In this document: in pieces, positions 1 through 5,780 of the stretch
Layout of the letters: each line of letters opens with the position of its first letter
Position numbering within the stretch: the stretch's first letter is position 1
DNA from: Candidatus Zixiibacteriota bacterium
GTDB lineage: Bacteria > SM23-81 > DAOVCL01
DNA length: 13,567 bases
Direction: 5' to 3'
Assembly: GCA_030670005.1 (NCBI GenBank)
Contig: DAOVCL010000031.1
Location: 1 to 13,567 of the forward strand
Notes under the pieces: model-generated
Database searches by the model: none
What the model was told of the DNA's origin: nothing
What the model saw: the letters and a program-made list of their open reading frames with translations, nothing else
Made by a program: the position numbers and the translations under genes

Positions 1-2665
1 TCTTCTCCTTGAGAGCTGCATGGGCCGCGGCCAGCTTGGCTATGGGGACCCGATAAGGTGAGCAACTTACATAATCCAAACCTACCCGATGGCAGAACTC
101 CACGGAATTCGGCTCCCCCCCATGCTCGCCACATATACCTATCTTCAAGTCTGGCTTAGTTTTCCTCCCCCTTTTTACCCCCATCTCCACCAACTGTCCT
201 ACCCCTTCCTGATCGAGGATCTGGAAGGGATCATAAGGGAGGATGCCATTCTTTACATAAAAGGGAAGGAAGACCCCAGCATCATCCCGGCTATAGCCAA
301 AGGTCATCTGGGTAAGGTCGTTGGTGCCAAAGGAGAAGAACTCGGCCTCCTGGGCGATCTGGTCGGCAAGGAGACTGGCCCGGGGGATCTCGATCATCGT
401 CCCCACCTTGTAGTCTACCTCCACCCCATATTCGGCCATAGTCTCCTTCCCTACCCTATCCACCACCTCCTTTTGCCTACGTAGTTCGTTCACATCCCCC
501 ACCAGAGGGATCATAATCTCAGGAAAGACTTTTATCCCCTCCTTTAAGGCCTGACAGGCTGCCTGGAAAATGGCCTTGGCCTGCATCTCGGTGATCTCAG
601 GATAGACTATGCCCAACCTGCATCCCCGGTGGCCCATCATCGGGTTGGCCTCGCTTAAGCCTTCCACCTTAGCCTTCAGCTCCTCAGATGAGATCCCTAT
701 CTTAGAGGCCAGGGAGGAGATCTCTTCATCATCCTTGGGTAAGAACTCATGCAGAGGGGGATCAAGGGTGCGGATGGTAACTGGCAGTCCGTCCATAACC
801 CTGAAGATGCCCAGGAAGTCCTCCCTCTGCATAGGGAGCAAATGGCCAAGGGCCTCCTTCCTCCCCTTCTTGTCCTCGGCCAAGATCATCCTCCGCACAT
901 AATCAATCCTATTCCCCTCAAAGAACATATGTTCCGTGCGGCAGAGCCCTATCCCCTCTGCTCCAAAATCCCTGGCCACCTGGGCATCTTTAGACTGATC
1001 GGCATTTGTCCTCACCCCCAGGCGGCGAGATGAGTCTGCCCAATCCATCAGGGTCTTGAAATCTCCAGATAGGCTGGGAGTTATGGTAGGAACCTCGCCT
1101 AAGATTACCTTTCCACTTGTTCCATCCAAGGTTATATAGTCCCCTTTCTTCACCACCACATCCCCCACAGTGAATAACTCCCTCTCATAGTCGATCTTCA
1201 GATCCCCACAACCAGCTACACAACACTTGCCCATCCCTCTGGCCACCACCGCTGCATGGGAGGTCATCCCTCCCCGAGCGGTGAGGATGGCCTGAGCGGC
1301 ATTCATCCCCTGGATATCCTCAGGCGAGGTCTCTATCCTCACCAGAATGACCTTCTGACCATCTTGACTTAGCTGTACCGCCTCTTCAGCGGTAAAGACC
1401 GCCTTGCCAGTTGCTGCCCCCGGGGAGGCAGGAAGCCCCTGGGCCAGGACCTTCACCTGGGCCTGGGGGTCAATCATGGGATGAAGGAGCTGGTTAAGCT
1501 GATCTGGTTCAACCCTTAATAGAGCTGTCTCTCGATCGATGAGTCCTTCGTTGACCATATCCACCGCTATCTTTACGGCAGCCGCAGCGGTTCGCTTCCC
1601 GGTGCGGGTTTGGAGCATCCACAGCTTACCCTTTTGTATAGTAAACTCAATATCTTGAGTGTCTCGGTAATGCTTTTCCAGTTTGTCCCTGATCTCGGAG
1701 AGTTGATGGTAGACATCTGGCATAGCCTCCTTCAAGGAGATCTGGTCAGGGTCCTTCTTTGAGGCTCGACTCAAAGGCTGAGGCGTGCGTATCCCCGCTA
1801 CCACATCCTCCCCCTGAGCATTGATCAGATACTCTCCATAGAAGGTATTTTCCCCTGTGGCTGGATTACGAGTAAAGGCTACACCGGTGGCCGAATCAGG
1901 ACCCATATTGCCGAAGACCATAGCCTGCACATTCACTGCCGTCCCCCATTCCTGAGAAATGTTGTGTATTTGTCGATAAGAGACTGCCCGGGATGTATCC
2001 CAGGAGCGGAAGATTGCCCCAATAGCCCCCCATAGCTGGTCCAGAGGCTCCTCGGGGAATTTGGTTTTGCTCCTCTTCCCAGTAATCTCTTTAAACCGAT
2101 AAACAAGCTCCCTCAGGTCTTCTGGCTCCAACTCCGTATCCTGGTTAACCCCTTTTTTCCTCTTCTTCTCCTCCAATATCTCCTCAAATGGGCTAATACC
2201 CTCAGCTTTTATCCCCATAACCACCTCTGCATACATCTGCACAAACCTCCGGTAGCTGTCCCAGGCTGCCCTCTCATCATTTGTCCCCCTGATAAAACCA
2301 TCTACCGTGGAGTCATTTAAGCCGATGTTCAATACAGTGTCCATCATTCCGGGCATAGAGACCCTGGCCCCTGATCTGACCGAGACAAGGAGGGGATTTT
2401 CCCTATCACCAAACCTGGCCCCCATAATATCCTCCACCCTCCTCAGAGCCTCATTCACCTGTTCCCTGAGCTTATCAGGGTATCTGCCCTTGTTCTCAAA
2501 ATAGAGGGTGCAAACCTCAGTCGTTATGGTAAATCCGGGGGGGACGGGGATCCCTAAGTTAGCCATCTCGGCCAAGTTTGCCCCTTTCCCCCCCAGAAGA
2601 TTCCTCAGCCCGGCATTACCCTCCGCTCCCTCTACACCGAAGGAATAGACATATTTCTCTCCCAT
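1..2665 (-). CDS. ppdK: Pyruvate, phosphate dikinase (3' end beyond window)
   Basis: Interconverts pyruvate + ATP + Pi and PEP + AMP + PPi in the cytoplasm, serving gluconeogenesis or PPi-linked glycolysis. Reading the minus strand from the ATG at 2665 gives 888 uninterrupted codons. The N-terminal ATP-grasp domain (about 1-350) begins MGEKYVYSFGVEGAEGNAG, has LLGGKGANLAEM, and ends near WMLQTRTGKRTA. The swivelling phosphohistidine domain carries GGMTSHAAVVARGMGKCC with catalytic His470 (codon 1256-1258). The C-terminal PEP/pyruvate barrel includes GLCRTEHMFF, MGHRGCRLG, FGTNDLTQM and KIGICGEHGGEP with catalytic Cys845. It still reads open at base 1, after a C-terminus like the family's SCSPYRVPIAKLAAAHAAL, so probably only a few codons are missing (family usually about 870-900 aa). 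A strong AAGGAAGG ribosome site lies in the last codons of the upstream gene, 4 nt away, indicating co-transcription and translational coupling. Identification is secure. Confidence 0.97.
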   Translation of the reverse strand, partial: MGEKYVYSFGVEGAEGNAGLRNLLGGKGANLAEMANLGIPVPPGFTITTEVCTLYFENKGRYPDKLREQVNEALRRVEDIMGARFGDRENPLLVSVRSGARVSMPGMMDTVLNIGLNDSTVDGFIRGTNDERAAWDSYRRFVQMYAEVVMGIKAEGISPFEEILEEKKRKKGVNQDTELEPEDLRELVYRFKEITGKRSKTKFPEEPLDQLWGAIGAIFRSWDTSRAVSYRQIHNISQEWGTAVNVQAMVFGNMGPDSATGVAFTRNPATGENTFYGEYLINAQGEDVVAGIRTPQPLSRASKKDPDQISLKEAMPDVYHQLSEIRDKLEKHYRDTQDIEFTIQKGKLWMLQTRTGKRTAAAAVKIAVDMVNEGLIDRETALLRVEPDQLNQLLHPMIDPQAQVKVLAQGLPASPGAATGKAVFTAEEAVQLSQDGQKVILVRIETSPEDIQGMNAAQAILTARGGMTSHAAVVARGMGKCCVAGCGDLKIDYERELFTVGDVVVKKGDYITLDGTSGKVILGEVPTITPSLSGDFKTLMDWADSSRRLGVRTNADQSKDAQVARDFGAEGIGLCRTEHMFFEGNRIDYVRRMILAEDKKGRKEALGHLLPMQREDFLGIFRVMDGLPVTIRTLDPPLHEFLPKDDEEISSLASKIGISSEELKAKVEGLSEANPMMGHRGCRLGIVYPEITEMQAKAIFQAACQALKEGIKVFPEIMIPLVGDVNELRRQKEVVDRVGKETMAEYGVEVDYKVGTMIEIPRASLLADQIAQEAEFFSFGTNDLTQMTFGYSRDDAGVFLPFYVKNGILPYDPFQILDQEGVGQLVEMGVKRGRKTKPDLKIGICGEHGGEPNSVEFCHRVGLDYVSCSPYRVPIAKLAAAHAALKEK

Positions 2666-2669
2666 TTCT

Positions 2670-3275
2670 TCACCCTTCCTTTTTAAAGGCCTCCTCAATG
2701 AGACCACAGATTATGTGTCCGGCAAGCATATAGCCCTCCTGAATCCTTTGGGTGTCCCGGGAGGGGATAATCAGAGGGAGATCTGCTGTTGAGGCTAGCT
2801 TTCTGCCGCCCTCTCCGGTAAAGCCTACAACCTGCAAGCCCATCTCCTTGGCCTTTTGAGCCGCAAGAATCACATTCTCTGAAGATCCACTGGTGCTTAT
2901 GGCCATTAAGACATCCCCCCTCCTTCCCAGAGCCTCCACCTGACGGGAAAAGACCCGCTTAAAGCTCAGGTCATTGGAGACCGCCGAGATGATGGGCAGA
3001 TTGGCCGAGAGGGCCAGAGCAGGCAGAGCCCTCCTCTCCTCTTTCAGCTTCACCACCAGTTCACAGGCCAGATGCTGAGCGTCGGCAGCACTTCCCCCGT
3101 TGCCGCAGATAAGAACCTTGCCTCCATTTTTGAAGGTCTCTATCAGGAGTTCGGCTATCTCCAAGATCTGTTGGGAACACTCTGTCTTTAGTCTCTCCGT
3201 GAGCTTGGAACTTTCCGAGAGTTGAGCCAGGACAGAGGAGAGGCTTTCATTTCTTTTTTTAGGCATCTTCCCCAC
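2670..3275 (-). CDS. gmhA: Sedoheptulose-7-phosphate isomerase (GmhA-type SIS protein)
   Basis: Predicted to convert sedoheptulose 7-phosphate to D-glycero-D-manno-heptose 7-phosphate, the first step of ADP- or GDP-heptose synthesis for LPS core or S-layer glycans. The 201-aa protein is one SIS domain of normal GmhA length. Visible motifs are CGNGGSAADAQHLACELV (57-74) with metal/catalytic candidates His68 and Glu72, AISTSGSSENV (125-135) for phosphosugar binding, and TQRIQEGYMLAGH (175-187) with Gln179 and His187 spaced as in E. coli GmhA. The longest reading starts at a GTG (3275); an ATG three codons in (3266), preceded by GGGGAAG, is an equally possible start. It is the first gene of a two-gene operon with ppdK. 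Another phosphosugar isomerase of the SIS family cannot be excluded, but the conserved Q/H pair favours GmhA. Confidence 0.88.
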   Translation of the reverse strand: MGKMPKKRNESLSSVLAQLSESSKLTERLKTECSQQILEIAELLIETFKNGGKVLICGNGGSAADAQHLACELVVKLKEERRALPALALSANLPIISAVSNDLSFKRVFSRQVEALGRRGDVLMAISTSGSSENVILAAQKAKEMGLQVVGFTGEGGRKLASTADLPLIIPSRDTQRIQEGYMLAGHIICGLIEEAFKKEG

Positions 3276-3314
3276 TTTTTTCGATTAGCTCACCCTTGTG
3301 AAAACTTGAAGCAA

Positions 3315-3343
3315 AAAATAATGCTATATTGATTGGTTGTCAA
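3315..3343 (-). promoter_or_regulatory. Sigma70-type promoter for gmhA-ppdK
   Basis: On the minus strand a perfect -35 TTGACA (3338-3343) is followed by a 17-nt spacer and TATTTT (3315-3320, 4 of 6 to TATAAT). Transcription would begin near 3308, about 33-42 nt before the GTG or ATG start of gmhA. Position, spacing and AT-rich context fit the only upstream region of this operon. Confidence 0.6.
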
Positions 3344-3490
3344 GGCAAATTCCTTATTGCCTGGAAATATCACCCAGCGAATGTGTGGGTTAAATCCCGG
3401 ATTAATCTCTTGGCTCATAATGAACAAAGCAATTGCAATAAGTTGAAATCCCGAGTGCAGAAAGGGGGGAACAAAGTAGCCTCCAAATAG

Positions 3491-3525
3491 ATTGCTTCGG
3501 TACTTTCAATGCCGCGCAATGACAG
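3491..3525. repeat. Bulged hairpin resembling a widespread intergenic repeat
   Basis: The arms attgc (3491-3495) and gcaat (3516-3520) enclose a second pairing, cggta (3498-3502) with tgccg (3510-3514), followed by gaca. From memory it resembles a common intergenic element of the form ATTGCTTCG...CGCAATGACA found in many bacterial genomes. Only one copy is in the window, so repeat status is inferred. Confidence 0.4.
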
Positions 3526-3563
3526 AATGCTGTATGGTTTTTAACGAAACGCTCTACCGACTA

Positions 3564-3585
3564 TCCCCAAGCTTGCCTTTGGGGA
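3564..3585. repeat. 7-bp perfect inverted repeat (hairpin)
   Basis: tccccaa (3564-3570) pairs perfectly with ttgggga (3579-3585) across an 8-nt loop. There is no following T-run on either strand, so it is not an obvious intrinsic terminator. Confidence 0.4.
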
Positions 3586-3717
3586 GATCTCTCTTCGGTT
3601 ATCCAAGCCGATATCCAGAATTTTAGGAACAGCTCGGGTTAAGCCGAATTTTCATAAAATCGTATTTGGGCGCCAAGGGATTTCTGCGTAGGGGACTTCG
3701 ATTTATCGGAGGAGAAT

Positions 3718-3808
3718 GGACAGATCTGAAGATCCGTCCCTACAAATAGTGTGCTGTCAGGAGTTACCTCCTGACAGCTCTTTGAGGGACAGGTTTTCAA
3801 ACCTATCC
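3718..3808. repeat. Cluster of three adjacent hairpins
   Basis: Three inverted repeats lie within 91 nt. Hairpin 1: ggacagatc (3718-3726) and gatccgtcc (3731-3739), one mismatch, loop tgaa. It sits inside an outer, slightly imperfect gtagggga...gtccctac pair (3688-3743). Hairpin 2: gctgtcaggag (3753-3763) and ctcctgacagc (3768-3778), a perfect 11-bp stem with loop ttac. Hairpin 3: ggacaggttt (3787-3796) and aaacctatcc (3799-3808), one mismatch. The motif GGACAG or its complement CTGTC recurs in all three with different inner sequence. None is followed by a T-run. Confidence 0.7.
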
Positions 3809-3922
3809 GAGGAGGGGGGATGGGCATAAGGCTTTTCCTACGAAAAGATAAGATAGCAAAAAGCAAGACCTAACCCCGTTCACCCTGAGGCAGACTTCTT
3901 CAACCATCTTTGTAAAAAGGGC

Positions 3923-3951
3923 TTGACAATCCTCTGTTCCCTACTTATTAT
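3923..3951 (+). promoter_or_regulatory. Sigma70-type promoter, distal, for the polysaccharide operon
   Basis: A perfect -35 TTGACA (3923-3928), a 17-nt spacer and TATTAT (3946-3951, 5 of 6) form the best consensus promoter on the plus strand. Transcription would start near 3958, leaving a leader of roughly 415 nt before the first gene at 4374. Confidence 0.6.
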
Positions 3952-3980
3952 TGAAGGAAAAAGGGGGTAGCCTATAAAAA

Positions 3981-4059
3981 ATCGTTAAAGGTACGGTAGA
4001 AAAATCTTTTGTCCAAGGAGAGATGGAATGTTTTCCTTATACGAGGTGCCTTTAACGAT
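3981..4059 (+). promoter_or_regulatory. Leader stem: 14-nt inverted repeat enclosing an inner hairpin
   Basis: atcgttaaaggtac (3981-3994) and gtgcctttaacgat (4046-4059) are complementary except for one position, closing a 51-nt loop. Inside, aaggagag (4015-4022) can pair with ttttcctt (4031-4038), including two G-U pairs. A CGGTAG hexamer (3994-3999) sits at the end of the left arm. The stem starts about 23 nt after the predicted transcription start, so it would be an early RNA structure in the operon leader. A regulatory role is inferred. Confidence 0.45.
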
Positions 4060-4129
4060 CTGTTTTGGCCTGATAGCCGGGTGGTTGGTCTCTTGGGCCT
4101 GTCCAACTCGGCTTCTTTCTATACATTTC

Positions 4130-4148
4130 GGAATTTCTCAGAAATTCC
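4130..4148. repeat. 9-bp palindrome with 1-nt centre
   Basis: ggaatttct (4130-4138), c, agaaattcc (4140-4148) is a perfect inverted repeat. It could be a protein-binding operator in the leader or a short RNA stem. The related string agaaattct recurs at 4225-4233. Confidence 0.4.
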
Positions 4149-4153
4149 AGTTT

Positions 4154-4350
4154 TAGACAGAATTGACAAGATGAACAGGATAAACAACCTTATTCATTAA
4201 ACACCGAGAATCACTGGTATAATAAGAAATTCTAAGGGAGAATGTGATTATAATTTTTCGGTAGTTTCGGTGTCATTCGGTGTTTTCTTGGATAATTTGG
4301 GATAAAGATCCTGTAAATCCTGTTGTCCCATCAGAATAGTTCTGTCGAAG
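4154..4350. repeat. Degenerate inverted repeat cluster (ACAGGAT / ACACCGA motifs)
   Basis: The left side has gacagaattgacaagat followed by aacaggat and then acaccgag (4201-4208). The right side has cggtgtcattcggtg (4268-4282), atcctgtaaatcctgtt and ttctgtc (to about 4347) in reverse complement order. The two sides form a loose, nested inverted arrangement. ATCCTGTNAATCCTGT-like and ACACCGAG-like strings are familiar degenerate intergenic repeats in several bacterial phyla (recollection only). Confidence 0.4.
4215..4223 (+). promoter_or_regulatory. Extended -10 promoter, proximal, for the polysaccharide operon
   Basis: TGGTATAAT is a perfect extended -10 (TGnTATAAT). No -35 is recognisable at 17-18 nt upstream, which extended -10 promoters tolerate. 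Transcription from about 4230 would give a leader of about 144 nt. A second TATAAT (4249-4254) lacks the TGn spacing and a -35. Confidence 0.4.
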
Positions 4351-4361
4351 GCGGCTAAGTT

Positions 4362-4368
4362 GAGGAGG
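4362..4368 (+). promoter_or_regulatory. Ribosome binding site of the first polysaccharide gene
   Basis: GAGGAGG is a near-perfect Shine-Dalgarno sequence 5 nt before the ATG at 4374. It fixes the start of the operon's first gene. Confidence 0.8.
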
Positions 4369-4373
4369 CTTCT

Positions 4374-4829
4374 ATGATCGATGGGGTAGAGACAAAGTCC
4401 CTTAAGTTCATACCGGACGAGAGGGGATACCTGATGGAGATCTTGAGAGTGGATGATCCCATCTTTGAGAAGTTCGGTCAGGTTTATCTCACTGTTGCCT
4501 ATCCAGGGGTGGTAAAGGGTTGGCATTACCACCACAAACATACTGATTTCTTTGCCGTGGTTAAGGGGGAGATCAAACTTGTTCTCTATGACCAGAGGAA
4601 GGACTCCCCCACCAGGGGGGAGATAGATGAATTCTTTTTGGGGGAGAAGAACCCCCTCCTGGTGCGCATTCCCCCAGAGGTCGTTCATGGGTTCAAGGCA
4701 GTAGGAATCGAGCCCGGTTATGTGATCAACTGTCCCACCCTCCCCTACAACAGGGAGAACCCAGATGAGCACAGGATCGACCCCAGGGGGAATGAAATCC
4801 CCTATGACTGGGCCCTGAGGGAGGGATAG
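4374..4829 (+). CDS. rfbC: RmlC-like dTDP-4-dehydrorhamnose 3,5-epimerase family protein
   Basis: A cytoplasmic cupin predicted to epimerise dTDP-4-keto-6-deoxyglucose at C3 and C5, or a related nucleotide-sugar reaction. The 151-aa protein has the RmlC plan: DERGYLMEI near residue 15, GVVKGWHYHHKHTDFF (45-60) with His51 at the position of the RmlC catalytic histidine, VVKGEIKLVLYDQR, RIPPEVVHGF (98-107), and a C-terminal NCPTLPYNRENPDEHRIDP with Tyr125 as candidate second catalytic residue. It is shorter than classical RmlC (about 180 aa), and the active-site strand is rich in histidine (51, 53, 54, 56), so the exact substrate is uncertain. Its stop abuts the ATG of rfbB (TAGATG) and rfbB makes its expected substrate. 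The absence of rmlA and rmlD here means rhamnose is not established as the product. Confidence 0.82.
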   Translation: MIDGVETKSLKFIPDERGYLMEILRVDDPIFEKFGQVYLTVAYPGVVKGWHYHHKHTDFFAVVKGEIKLVLYDQRKDSPTRGEIDEFFLGEKNPLLVRIPPEVVHGFKAVGIEPGYVINCPTLPYNRENPDEHRIDPRGNEIPYDWALREG

Positions 4830-5780
4830 ATGAACCTCCTGATTACCGGAGGTGCTGGCTTTATTGGCAGCAACTTTGTAGATTATATTCTCAAGCATCA
4901 TCCAGACCACAGGGTATTGGTCTTGGATAGGCTGACCTATGCCGGGGGATTGGACAACTTGACTGAGGCAGACGGTAATCCCCGCTACCGCTTTATTCAG
5001 GGGGATATCTGTGATCGGGGGATTGATGATGAACTTGTGGCAGATTCCGATCTGGTGATCAACTTTGCCGCCGAGACCCATGTTGACCGCTCCATTCAGG
5101 CGCCGGATGTTTTTTTACGCACAAATATCCTGGGAGCCCAAAGCCTCTTAGAGGCAACTAAAAAGCACAAAAAGAGGTTTATTCAGATATCCACCGATGA
5201 GGTCTATGGAAGCAGGGAAGAGGGTGGCTTCACTGAAAGTGACCCCTTAAATCCCTCCAGCCCCTATGCGGCCAGCAAGGCGGCCGGCGACCTCTTAACC
5301 CTCTCCTACCACAAAACCTATGGGTTGCCGGTGATGATAATAAGGTGCTCGAACAACTATGGCCCACGACAATATCCGGAGAAACTGCTTCCTCTCTTCA
5401 TAGTCAAGGCCTTGAGCGGGGAGAGGCTTCCCCTTTATGGGGATGGTTTGAACCGGAGGGAGTGGACCTATGTAGAGGACAATTGCCGAGCCATAGAGCT
5501 GATTCTCCAGAAGGGGGAAGATGGTCAGATCTACAACATATCAAGCGGAATTGAACTGACGAACATCCAGATCATCCAGGAGATCCTCAAACTCTTGGGC
5601 AAAAGTGAAGATCTGATAGAGTTCGTTCCAGACCGTCCCGGACATGACCGCAGATATTCCCTCTCTACCGAGAAGATGGCAGGTTTGGGCTGGAACCCCC
5701 TCTACAATTTGCAGAGGGGGTTGAAGATGACCGTAAGCTGGTATCTGGAGAACAGAGAATGGTGGGAGAAGAGGTTATGA
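4830..5780 (+). CDS. rfbB: dTDP-glucose 4,6-dehydratase
   Basis: An extended SDR enzyme that converts dTDP-glucose to dTDP-4-keto-6-deoxyglucose using bound NAD+. The 316-aa protein is of standard length. Visible features: NAD-binding GGAGFIGS (7-14); LDRLTYAGGLDNL with Asp33; FAAETHVDRSI (79-89); the dehydratase triad STDEVYG with Thr122, Asp123 and Glu124; the catalytic pair Tyr146/Lys150 in SPYAASK; CSNNYGPRQYPEKLLPLF (173-190); GDGLNRREW; and PDRPGHDRRYS near 268. The ATG directly follows the previous stop, with GGGAGGG as ribosome site in the end of rfbC. Its own stop overlaps the next gene's ATG (ATGA). RmlB-type function is strongly supported. A UDP-sugar dehydratase relative is less likely because LDRLTYAG and PDRPGHDRRY are RmlB signatures. 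Confidence 0.94.
   Translation: MNLLITGGAGFIGSNFVDYILKHHPDHRVLVLDRLTYAGGLDNLTEADGNPRYRFIQGDICDRGIDDELVADSDLVINFAAETHVDRSIQAPDVFLRTNILGAQSLLEATKKHKKRFIQISTDEVYGSREEGGFTESDPLNPSSPYAASKAAGDLLTLSYHKTYGLPVMIIRCSNNYGPRQYPEKLLPLFIVKALSGERLPLYGDGLNRREWTYVEDNCRAIELILQKGEDGQIYNISSGIELTNIQIIQEILKLLGKSEDLIEFVPDRPGHDRRYSLSTEKMAGLGWNPLYNLQRGLKMTVSWYLENREWWEKRL

Larger units (their letters stand above)
3276..4373. other. Divergent intergenic region, no convincing gene
   Basis: This 1.1-kb stretch separates the minus-strand gmhA-ppdK operon from the plus-strand polysaccharide operon. It is more AT-rich than its flanks. Short open frames exist (for example 3639-3866 minus and 4009-4200 plus), but they run through hairpins and repeats, lack ribosome sites and resemble no family I know. 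The content I can support is given in separate entries: promoters for both directions, a cluster of three hairpins, several degenerate repeat-like segments, and a long 5' leader. It may be an accumulation site for small non-coding repeats; I see no tRNA, rRNA or transposase. Confidence 0.6.

Noticed and set aside
89..2504. Several plus-strand open frames opposite ppdK
   Set aside because: All lie antisense to the intact, motif-complete PPDK coding frame and are shadows of its codon bias.
3753..3778. Perfect 11-bp hairpin as an intrinsic terminator
   Set aside because: No T-run follows on either strand, and no gene ends next to it.
3639..3866. 75-aa open frame on the minus strand
   Set aside because: It runs straight through the three-hairpin cluster, has no ribosome site or family resemblance, and its start region is uneven; best seen as chance reading of repeats.
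3991..3999. ops (RfaH-recruiting) element
   Set aside because: Only the CGGTAG core matches GGCGGTAGCGT; too weak to annotate as ops, so kept only as part of the leader observation.
4009..4200. 63-aa open frame on the plus strand starting with TTG
   Set aside because: It overlaps the leader stem and the GACAGAATTGACAAGATGAACAGGAT-type repeat region, which dictates much of its C-terminal peptide. No convincing protein features.
5759..5776. Upstream ATG start for the SLBB exporter
   Set aside because: It would put six charged residues before the signal peptide and a longer overlap with rfbB; the ATGA junction at 5777 is the better start.
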